From positions 1 to 36,621 of the forward strand of contig MFZK01000010.1 in assembly GCA_001789395.1 (NCBI GenBank): a DNA stretch of 36,621 nt, written 5' to 3'. Origin of the DNA: Candidatus Roizmanbacteria bacterium RIFCSPHIGHO2_02_FULL_37_13b (GTDB taxonomy: Bacteria > Patescibacteriota > Microgenomatia > UBA1406 > HO2-37-13b). A program made the translations under genes and the position numbers. Shown here piece after piece: positions 18,659-25,825 of the stretch. The notes below the pieces were generated by a model. That model saw only the letters and a list, made by a program, of their open reading frames with translations. It was not told the origin of the DNA and did not search any database. Position 1 is the stretch's first letter, and every line of letters begins with the position of its first letter.

Positions 18659-19084
18659 CTAGGATAGTTTCATTGCGATTATTTCTTTTTTTATCTCAGA
18701 AAATTTTGAAAATACTCTCTTATATTCTTTTTTTAGAAGAGTAGGAAGTATCTGAGAATCACTTATTATAAATCCAAATTGATTATAAAAATTTTCAAGA
18801 TCCTTAAAACATAGTAAATAGATAGGCCTTTGAGATTTTACTTTAAGTAGTTTTTTCATTAACGCTGAACCTATTCTTTTTCTCCTGTGTTCGGGTAAAA
18901 CTCCAAAACTTATAAGTTGCCTCATTCCTTGTTGTTCTAGGATTCTTATACATCCAACAATTTTTTTATTATCACTGGCGATCAAGAATTGATCAGCTAT
19001 TAAATTTCTTTGATCTCCTTTTACAAGATTTAATAATCCAATAATTTGAGGAAGATCATTTTCTCTTCCCCACCGATATTTCAT
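18659..19084 (-). CDS. GNAT family N-acetyltransferase
   Basis: MKYRWGRENDLPQIIGLLN...IVGCIRILEQQGMRQLISFGVLPEHRRKRIGSALMKKLL...FYNQFGF; start reset to 19084, preceded by TGGTATAAT. Confidence 0.85.
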   Translation of the reverse strand: MKYRWGRENDLPQIIGLLNLVKGDQRNLIADQFLIASDNKKIVGCIRILEQQGMRQLISFGVLPEHRRKRIGSALMKKLLKVKSQRPIYLLCFKDLENFYNQFGFIISDSQILPTLLKKEYKRVFSKFSEIKKEIIAMKLS

Positions 19085-19090
19085 ATATAA

Positions 19091-19099
19091 ATTATACCA
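19091..19099 (-). promoter_or_regulatory. Extended -10 TGGTATAAT, 6 nt before GNAT ATG
   Basis: attata at 19091-19096 on plus strand with TGG upstream. Confidence 0.5.
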
Positions 19100-19150
19100 G
19101 TAAGTCCGAATCCCATCTGTTGTTGATGTAGTTTGAGATATTAGAATGAA

Positions 19151-19300
19151 GCTAAAAAGTTTGTCCAGGTCGAAGTGAGCGTAGCGAACGGAGATATTGA
19201 GCATAGCGAAATGCTGTAAGTACTAAAGCGTCAGCGTAGTGCTGGTCGAAGATACCCAACAGAGTGAGGCGTCGTAGATCCTGAACGAATGTAAAGGGTT
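19151..19300. repeat. Degenerate non-coding repeat-rich element
   Basis: Begins GCTAAAAAGTTTGTC, ends CCTGAACGAATGTAAAGGGTT; shares both edges with element at 19741-19836; internal GAGCGTAGCGAA / GAGCATAGCGAA / CAGCGTAGTG modules. Confidence 0.45.
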
Positions 19301-19326
19301 GAATATGTTAGGATTTATTATCAAGT

Positions 19327-19665
19327 TTATTCTTGATTACACATGTTTATTGTTCTGCACTCGCCACTAAAACATTGATATAAAAAACATCCTTGTCGAG
19401 TCGGACAATCTGAATCAGTCTGGCAGGAGGTTGCGAGTTCAGCTGTAGGATATGCTGTTTGCGTAATAACTGGAGCAATAACAATGGTTGGGGTTACACT
19501 ATTTCTATTGATCTCTTGAAGCGCAACTGATCTTCCGAGATAATAGGCGCATATTGTGGTTAAGGAAGCAAAAAAGACAAGCACACCAATAACAAAAATT
19601 ATACTTTTTTGAGTCAAATGGATTTTGTTAGATTGTGGTTCTTGAACTGGAATATTTCCATCCAT
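19327..19665 (-). CDS. Single-TM Cys-rich protein
   Basis: TM SIIFVIGVLVFFASLTTICAYYLG then C-terminal CQTDSDCPTRQGCFLYQCFSGECRTINMC. Confidence 0.6.
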   Translation of the reverse strand: MDGNIPVQEPQSNKIHLTQKSIIFVIGVLVFFASLTTICAYYLGRSVALQEINRNSVTPTIVIAPVITQTAYPTAELATSCQTDSDCPTRQGCFLYQCFSGECRTINMCNQE

Positions 19666-19741
19666 ACAATTTCAGTATATCAGAAGCCAACAAGTTCGAA
19701 TTTATTCCTCTGTTGGAATGGTTCGAAATATTTGAGCGGAG

Positions 19742-19836
19742 CTAAAAAGTATAGCTTGCTAAAGCCGTAGCTTTAGTTAAGGATGATCCAAGTTTGTCTT
19801 GTCCTGAGCGAAGTTGAAGGGTTTAGAACTTTTTAG
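19742..19836. repeat. MITE/REP-like element with 9-bp terminal inverted repeats
   Basis: CTAAAAAGT (19742-19750) ... ACTTTTTAG (19828-19836), containing TGTCCTGAGCGAAGTTGAAGGG. Confidence 0.5.
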
Positions 19837-20077
19837 ACTGCGTATAGTTTTGAATAAGCGTGCTATACATCAATGCTTCATCAGAGTTTGTTTTTTTATT
19901 TAACTTTTTAAGGAGGGATTTGATATAGGGAGCAACTTGATCAACTTTCACTTCTTCTTTTCTATTTAAAGCCTCGTCTAAAAATCGTTGCACCATGGTA
20001 TTTGAACCGCGATGGAATCCTAACGCAACACGTTTAAGATCGCTGGCTAATGATTCGAGGACAAACTTATTATTCAT
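19823..20077 (-). CDS. Small helical hypothetical protein
   Basis: MNNKFVLESLASDLKRVALGFHRGSNTMVQRFLDEALNRKEEVKVDQVAPYIKSLLKKLNKK...; start likely at 20077 within the ORF-track entry 19823-20113. Confidence 0.5.
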   Translation of the reverse strand: MNNKFVLESLASDLKRVALGFHRGSNTMVQRFLDEALNRKEEVKVDQVAPYIKSLLKKLNKKTNSDEALMYSTLIQNYTQSKKF

Positions 20078-20153
20078 ACAAAGTTTTAAAGAAATATTTT
20101 GTAAGTTTTTCAATCTCTTGTTTGGTAAAAGGTTTATCCGAGGTAATAATCAT
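20070..20153 (-). CDS. 27-aa ORF overlapping the start of the downstream gene
   Basis: MIITSDKPFTKQEIEKLTKYFFKTLYE, stop 20070-20072 overlaps ATG at 20077; preceded by TGATATACT 6 nt upstream. Confidence 0.35.
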   Translation of the reverse strand: MIITSDKPFTKQEIEKLTKYFFKTLYE

Positions 20154-20293
20154 GCAGATAGTATATCAAGAAGATATGATTTGTGTCTACTTTAGTCCAG
20201 AGGAGTGTCTGCCCCGCGAATCCTTCGAGTCGGAGGAGAAGTGGGGGACAACGTTAGAATTTTTTATACAGAAAAATATTATAATCTCTTATA

Positions 20294-21661
20294 GTGGAAC
20301 TGAGTAATGAATTAGGTGTAAATCTAGAAGAATATAAAGGTCGAGAACGTATACCGTGGGTATCATTAAGCAATATTCTTGCGGGTGTTGGCAACAGTGA
20401 GGCAAAAGCGTTGTGTCTTCTAATAATGGAACCAGATTGTATTTATTCCGGTGATGACATAGCTACTAAATTAAGAGAGCTTCAAATCCCTGGCCGTGGA
20501 TGGCCAGATTATGCCGGAAGTAATGTCACACAATATCTTGATAAAACATTTAAGCCCATTGGTTTAGTCGCAGAATCTATAGATGGCCACTGGGACAGTA
20601 GAATTGGATTTCAAAAAACTTTAAGAGGGGCTGGAATTGGTGATGCAGTTGCCGGTCTTATGCTTGAATTTTCGGAGAACCATTCTGAATATGGCTTGCG
20701 ACAGATAATTGGTAAAACCGCTTCATCTGCGTCAACTAAGATCACAGATGTTGCCGGTGAGGAGATAGAGCATAAAAAAAGACCCATAGATACTCTCATT
20801 CAACTTTATTGGGAGCTATTGACAACTTCTCAAGATACATTAACAGTAAATCAACTTGCTAATGTTCTTGGTGAAAGAGGTGGTGATATTTTAGCTCATG
20901 TAAAAAATTTAAGCGATTGTGGAATCATCGATTATGAAACAAGAGGAAGATCTGATCCTTGGCAGACGCATCAATATACAGGAGAATCCAAACTATTAGG
21001 GAAAGAAAGACCCGCCGAGGAAAGTACTGGAAGACTTGGATCTGTATATAATTTTTTTAAGACACATCCGGAAGGTCACTATACCGTCGAAGAAGTTTTT
21101 GAAGCTATGAAATTAGAGTATCCAGACGATGATCCAAAGAAATTACTAATTGATATCTATGAATATGTCGATAGATTACGTACTAGAGGTTATTTACAAA
21201 ATACAAGTAAGTTTACAAAAAAATATGGATCAAAGATAGCACTTAAACCAGAAGCATATGACTCTGTTCATGATTTGGTATCGTTAGTTGATAAAATTCA
21301 AAATGTAGATACAGAAACTTTAGCTCACGGAAAACGAGTTGGCAGAGAAATTCTTGCAGATCGAGAAAGAGTAACGGTATTAATGGAAAAAGCAAGAAGT
21401 ACTTCACCTGATGCTAACAGAAAACCTATCAGTGAGATGACAGAGGTTGTCCTAGATATTTTATCTGCTAATCCAGGAGTCACACGCAATGTAGTACGAC
21501 AACTACTTAGTGAAAGAGGTTACAGATATACTCCGAAAAATGTAGGAAACATTCTAGATAAATTACATTTAAGAGGTGTCATTACAAAAGAAACTACTAG
21601 CTCTAGAATAAACAAATGGTTTGTTTCACCAGGTGGTGAATCCTCTGGAGTAAACACTTGA
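20294..21661 (+). CDS. Multi-winged-helix-like hypothetical protein (putative DNA-binding)
   Basis: Three or more HTH-like segments (DTLTVNQLANVLGERGGDILAHVKNLSDCGIIDYE; HYTVEEVFEAM...; GVTRNVVRQLLSERGYRYTPKNVGNILDKLHLRGVITKE). GTG start with TATAAT at 20280-20285, 8 nt upstream. Confidence 0.6.
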   Translation: MELSNELGVNLEEYKGRERIPWVSLSNILAGVGNSEAKALCLLIMEPDCIYSGDDIATKLRELQIPGRGWPDYAGSNVTQYLDKTFKPIGLVAESIDGHWDSRIGFQKTLRGAGIGDAVAGLMLEFSENHSEYGLRQIIGKTASSASTKITDVAGEEIEHKKRPIDTLIQLYWELLTTSQDTLTVNQLANVLGERGGDILAHVKNLSDCGIIDYETRGRSDPWQTHQYTGESKLLGKERPAEESTGRLGSVYNFFKTHPEGHYTVEEVFEAMKLEYPDDDPKKLLIDIYEYVDRLRTRGYLQNTSKFTKKYGSKIALKPEAYDSVHDLVSLVDKIQNVDTETLAHGKRVGREILADRERVTVLMEKARSTSPDANRKPISEMTEVVLDILSANPGVTRNVVRQLLSERGYRYTPKNVGNILDKLHLRGVITKETTSSRINKWFVSPGGESSGVNT

Positions 21662-21837
21662 ATTTATCATTTAAAGAATTTCTTCTTTTTTTGTAGTTGA
21701 TGTTTATGAATCACTACAAATCGAAATTTTATCAAACCTAGTAAATTTAATTAACGGATATAATTTCCTGCGGTTATTTTTTTATTTTAGTTTATCTTTA
21801 TGCTCTATTATATTTTAATGTGCCTTACAGTTTTTTT

Positions 21838-21925
21838 GCTGAAAACTGAATCTTGCAACCAAAGTTGCTCTTATCCCGTTTTCTGCCGAAAACGGGATCT
21901 CGACGCCAAAGCGTCTCGAGTTCCC
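21838..21925. repeat. Two degenerate ~41-bp direct repeats (period 47) forming three consecutive hairpins
   Basis: GCAAC-CAAA-GTTGC (21855-21868), ATCCCGTTTTC-TGCC-GAAAACGGGAT (21873-21898), GACGC-CAAA-GCGTC (21902-21915). Confidence 0.6.
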
Positions 21926-22048
21926 ATTGGTCAACGCATTTAAGAACCGAGAAATAGTGTTTAACTTTGCTTTACAAAATATCCAAATGGTTTTTGACAA
22001 TTTTGATATTAAACCTGCTGATGTTTAACACGACTCTTTTTTCCCACC

Positions 22049-22858
22049 TCACTTACAATAATCACTACTAGTCCCGCTTTTACCATCTGCTCCCGGTATA
22101 CTTTTAGCTACGCTCTTATCAGCTTGTTCCAGGTAATCAAGCCAGCAGACGGCGTGTGTCCCATACTCATCAATCATCGGAAATCTGGTGCGAAAATTTG
22201 AACCATAAACTACTCCATTTGTTTTTCTAAGATCATATAGTCCAAAATCTATACCAATATTTTTTCGGCCATTAAAATTCCTGGATCCAACTTCAGTGGC
22301 CAATACTTCTCCCTTTTTGATATACACTTTTGATTTTATGTTTGTAGTTCTTGAGTCCCCTTCTTTACCAAGTGGTACATTATCAAGCGCTGTTTTAAGT
22401 TTTGGGGAAAGAGTTAAAATATGATCATGCATCACCATCACCCCACAGTCGTTTACGTAAAACAATAAAACCTGTTCCTCTCCAGCCTCTAAATATTTAC
22501 TGGCTTTTAGTATAATCCCGTCCATAATTGCCCGAACTTCAATATCATTTGTGTCTCGGTTATCAAACCTGAACCCTCCGTGAGGCTTGTAATCTCCTCC
22601 TCGCTCTTGCCCCGGGTACAAAATTCCGCTTGCAAGATTTATATTAACAGGTGAAGGTAGGTACAGAGGTTCCGGACAGGTAGGGGGAATGCCACTTACT
22701 CGCCAAGTCTTCATGTCATAGTCAAACATCCAGTTTATGTCGTTATTGCTTGGAGAAAATGGAAACTCCTCATCTCTATTTTGCAGAAGGAAAAACACAA
22801 CTCCAACAATAATTAGAAAAATGGCCGTGATAAAAAAAATAGTCCTTCTTTTGTGCAT
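22049..22858 (-). CDS. Membrane-anchored degenerate M23-like protein
   Basis: KPHGGFRFDNRDTNDIEVRAIMDGIILKAS...VMVMHDHILTLSP...VYIKKGEVLATEVGS...NIGIDFGLYD follows M23 architecture but with the HxH replaced (GxD). Confidence 0.5.
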   Translation of the reverse strand: MHKRRTIFFITAIFLIIVGVVFFLLQNRDEEFPFSPSNNDINWMFDYDMKTWRVSGIPPTCPEPLYLPSPVNINLASGILYPGQERGGDYKPHGGFRFDNRDTNDIEVRAIMDGIILKASKYLEAGEEQVLLFYVNDCGVMVMHDHILTLSPKLKTALDNVPLGKEGDSRTTNIKSKVYIKKGEVLATEVGSRNFNGRKNIGIDFGLYDLRKTNGVVYGSNFRTRFPMIDEYGTHAVCWLDYLEQADKSVAKSIPGADGKSGTSSDYCK

Positions 22859-23044
22859 CTTTTCAGTATATCAATAACATGAGGTTAAATTAAGAAGCTT
22901 GATGGTACATTATGCTCTCTCTGGCGGAAGATGTGAGAACTTGGTGGAGTCAGATTTAACTTCAAAGTGAGTCTTTATTCATTTACAGGGGATTGAATGA
23001 CGTTAGAACTTTTTACTTTAGTTCAATATGACAGTAATCTACAT

Positions 23045-23073
23045 TTGACAAGTACTACAATTACTTGTATTAT
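23045..23073 (+). promoter_or_regulatory. Sigma70-type promoter TTGACA-17-TATTAT with embedded palindrome ACAAGTA-N7-TACTTGT
   Basis: TTGACA 23045-23050, TATTAT 23068-23073, inverted repeat 23048-23054/23062-23068; ATG at 23081. Confidence 0.75.
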
Positions 23074-23080
23074 ATGAAGT

Positions 23081-23257
23081 ATGACAACTAATGACAAACA
23101 ACGAGTAACTCTTTTTCTTGATCCTTCAATCGTCAAACACGCCAAGGCTCAAGCTATTCTTGAGGAATTGAGTTTAACCGATCTCGTAGAAAAAACTTTA
23201 ATTAAATATTTACCAGAAGTAACAGTAATTAAAAAAGCTGTAATTAAAGTGGATTAA
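23081..23257 (+). CDS. Ribbon-helix-helix (CopG/Arc-like) small DNA-binding protein, 58 aa
   Basis: MTTNDKQRVTLFLDPSIVKHAKAQAILEELSLTDLVEKTLIKYLPEVTVIKKAVIKVD: beta strand plus two helices typical of RHH; absent from the ORF track. Confidence 0.65.
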   Translation: MTTNDKQRVTLFLDPSIVKHAKAQAILEELSLTDLVEKTLIKYLPEVTVIKKAVIKVD

Positions 23258-23260
23258 AAT

Positions 23261-23602
23261 ATGGAAACTCTTCTTCTATTAGTTCTTTTTGCAATTATAG
23301 CAGCGGTATTTGCAACTCAAAATACCATAAGTGTTCCAATGATGTTATTTGGTTACTCTATTAAAGCGATTCCCCTATATTTAGTTGTTTTTGGATCGAT
23401 TTTAATTGGACTTCTTTCATCTTCTATTATTAGTCTCGTAAACTCTATTTCCACATCGTTTAGGTTACATGGCAAAGATGTCAAGATTAAGGAAACAAAA
23501 AAAACAGTTACAGATCTCACTAAAAGAAATCATGAACTTGAACAAGAGATTACTAAATTGAAAGAACAAAATGCGAAAACTACTACAGAAAAGCAAGCTT
23601 AA
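23261..23602 (+). CDS. LapA-domain (DUF1049-like) membrane protein
   Basis: Two TMs with AVFATQNTISVPMMLFGYSIKAIPLYLVVFGSILIGLL then coiled coil. Confidence 0.75.
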   Translation: METLLLLVLFAIIAAVFATQNTISVPMMLFGYSIKAIPLYLVVFGSILIGLLSSSIISLVNSISTSFRLHGKDVKIKETKKTVTDLTKRNHELEQEITKLKEQNAKTTTEKQA

Positions 23603-23633
23603 TAAATTATTATAAATTTAAATTTAATTTACT

Positions 23634-24083
23634 ATGATACAAACTGACACCACTGAAGAGGAAGTTACAACAATTGAGAATCAATCTCCTCAACAGGTTA
23701 TTAAAAAAACTACAAAACAAGTTGAACCTCAAGTTAAAGAAGGAGCTCCTCAAAAAGTGTATGACACAAAGAAATCAATTTTCAGGTTTAATAAAGTTAT
23801 TTGGTATATTCTAGGGCTCGTTGAGACGCTGCTTATCTTCAGAATTGTGCTGAAACTGTTAGGGGCAAATCCATCGGCCGGATTTGCCAGTTTAATTTAC
23901 GCAATAACTGAGCCCTTAGCGGCTCCTTTTAGTGGTATTTTAGGAACATCTACCACGGGAAACTCTTCATTTGAATGGTCAACAATAATCGCAGTAATTG
24001 TATATCTCTGTATTGCCTGGGGCGTAGTTTATCTTTTAGATCTTATTTATCCAATTTCGTCTAAAGATCTTGAAACAAAATAG
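23634..24083 (+). CDS. YggT-like family membrane protein
   Basis: ILGLVETLLIFRIVLKLLGANPSAGFASLIYAITEPLAAPFSGILG. Confidence 0.75.
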   Translation: MIQTDTTEEEVTTIENQSPQQVIKKTTKQVEPQVKEGAPQKVYDTKKSIFRFNKVIWYILGLVETLLIFRIVLKLLGANPSAGFASLIYAITEPLAAPFSGILGTSTTGNSSFEWSTIIAVIVYLCIAWGVVYLLDLIYPISSKDLETK

Positions 24084-24086
24084 CTT

Positions 24087-24395
24087 ATGTTAATCGGAAT
24101 CATTATCATTCTCACTATTCTTTGGTTCTTAGGGTATGCTCCGCTGTCAGGAATTTCTATTCCAAATATAGGTCTATTTCCAATCAATGGTCACATGATT
24201 ACTTTATGGGAAGTACTTATACTTTTTGTTATTATCTGGGCGATAGGTATTTTGCCCCGTTCATTTCAAACAGTTGCCTCAGCATTGCTTCTCTTATGGA
24301 TTCTCTCAGCGCTTGGTATTCTGGCTATTACGGGTTTACCAAATATTATCATTCTCGTAATTATCATAGCTCTAATTGCGTCGTTTTTTAGATAA
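24087..24395 (+). CDS. Small multi-TM membrane protein
   Basis: Almost entirely hydrophobic, in operon-like spacing after the YggT-like gene. Confidence 0.6.
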   Translation: MLIGIIIILTILWFLGYAPLSGISIPNIGLFPINGHMITLWEVLILFVIIWAIGILPRSFQTVASALLLLWILSALGILAITGLPNIIILVIIIALIASFFR

Positions 24396-24498
24396 ATTGA
24401 CTCGATGAATAAAGAAGTATATACTGATCCTATAACCGTTCAATTGATTAATTAGCTTTTGATTATTGGAACCGAATTTCCTTTGCGAAATACGAAGT

Positions 24499-24903
24499 TT
24501 ACGATCTCCAAGGGACGCTTCCAACTCTTTGGTCGTATCGTATTTTTACTGTTTGACCGTTTTCAAAAGCTGTTTTTATTTCATTAATTAATTTTTCCTT
24601 ATCTACCTCATTATTGTCTACCGAAAATTTCCACAAATAAGTCACAGCAAAATTATCCTGTGTCAGAACACCTTCTGCTTCCCATGTTTTCCAAAACACA
24701 CCCGTTTTTGCCACTTTTATAATTTTGACAGTTCTTTCTCCCTCACTATAAGGAATATTAACACCGATAACTCCCCACATAAATCGTCCAGAGAATATCA
24801 AAAGTGGAAGTGCGAGTAAAAAAATAATGAGTTTTTTATCTCTTAGTGCCATTCTTTTACGATATGATTCTCTATTATGTTGTTTTTCTACGTCTGAAAG
24901 CAT
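24499..24903 (-). CDS. Single-TM hypothetical protein
   Basis: TM KKLIIFLLALPLLIFSGRFMWGVIGV, then SEGERTVKIIKVAKTGVFWKTWEAEG...; start uncertain (24903 or 24852). Confidence 0.55.
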   Translation of the reverse strand: MLSDVEKQHNRESYRKRMALRDKKLIIFLLALPLLIFSGRFMWGVIGVNIPYSEGERTVKIIKVAKTGVFWKTWEAEGVLTQDNFAVTYLWKFSVDNNEVDKEKLINEIKTAFENGQTVKIRYDQRVGSVPWRS

Positions 24904-25043
24904 ATATTGTAGAGAAAGGCTTTTACTACTAGTAAAATTTTTTGTTGACCAAGACTGATTCTAACAAATTTTGTCAAGAAGTGCAAATTTAGACCGTGAT
25001 GAAAGCCTAAGTTCAGAGGAATGGATGACGTTAGAATGGTACC

Positions 25044-25129
25044 TGGTCCAGAGGGGAGGATTCGAACCTCCGTAGGCTTGCGCCGCGAGTTTTACAGACT
25101 CGTACAATTGTCCACTCTGTCACCTCTGG
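25044..25129 (-). tRNA. tRNA-Tyr (anticodon GTA, 25093-25095), class II variable arm, CCA encoded
   Basis: CCAGAGG-TG-ACAG-AGTGGACAA-TTGT-A-CGAGT-CTGTAAA-ACTCG-(variable arm GGC-GCAA-GCC)-GGAGG-TTCGAAT-CCTCC-CCTCTGG-A-CCA folds as a complete cloverleaf. Confidence 0.95.
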
Positions 25130-25184
25130 TATTATTTCGTATACGTTACCAATTATAGCAGTTGTGGTAATATAATTTAAGATA

Positions 25185-25769
25185 ATGATTGATACTATTG
25201 GTGACAATACTGCACCAGCTGAATCGGTTGATATAATATCCACCGATGCAATAATGCTTGCTAGATTAATCGAAGGTGATTTTGATCATTTTGACGATCA
25301 AGCAAGACATGAAGTAGTAGATGGTGATCTAAGACGCGATCGTGATGTTAGATGGAATCATTATTTTCCTGAAAATTCTCCAGTTCGAAATCAAGTAGTT
25401 CAAGTCCGAGACATATTTACAAACGGTTGGAATTTATACGCTGAGTCAAGACCTCATGATGGATCTCGTAGTGATCTAACAGATCAACACGTAAGAGTAA
25501 AACAAGGTTTTAGTCCAGATGATATCTCTGATCGGACAACGCGACGTTTCTTGAGACGATTTGTCTTTGGTATTTATGATCTAGATAGAGATCAATTAAC
25601 CACAGATGGAGTACTTCGAAAAACGCGATCGGTCATAAATAAATTTTGCAAAGAATTACGAGTTGAAAAAGGTACATTTAATCTTACAAATGCTTGTGAT
25701 ATGATATTGAAAGGCCAACTTCCTCTCGATCCTACAGTTTATAGATCCGGTAAGGCTCATTCTCATTGA
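25185..25769 (+). CDS. Hypothetical protein, charged
   Basis: ORF with ATG 8 nt after TATAAT (25171-25176); no recognised family. Confidence 0.55.
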   Translation: MIDTIGDNTAPAESVDIISTDAIMLARLIEGDFDHFDDQARHEVVDGDLRRDRDVRWNHYFPENSPVRNQVVQVRDIFTNGWNLYAESRPHDGSRSDLTDQHVRVKQGFSPDDISDRTTRRFLRRFVFGIYDLDRDQLTTDGVLRKTRSVINKFCKELRVEKGTFNLTNACDMILKGQLPLDPTVYRSGKAHSH

Positions 25770-25825
25770 TAAAGCCTCCAGACAGTCATTGATGTTTGAC
25801 TCTCATTTTGCTACAATATTCACCT

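Noticed and set aside
20195-20255. Possible tRNA-like segment (CCGCGAATCCTTCGAGTCGGAGG)
   Set aside because: Could not be folded into a cloverleaf; no anticodon arm/acceptor pairing.
21815-22000. 61-aa minus-strand ORF
   Set aside because: Lies over the hairpin repeat block 21838-21925; its protein sequence is what the repeat would encode by chance, so the repeat is the better explanation.
24122-24391. 89-aa plus-strand ORF
   Set aside because: Alternate frame of membrane-protein ORF 24087-24395.
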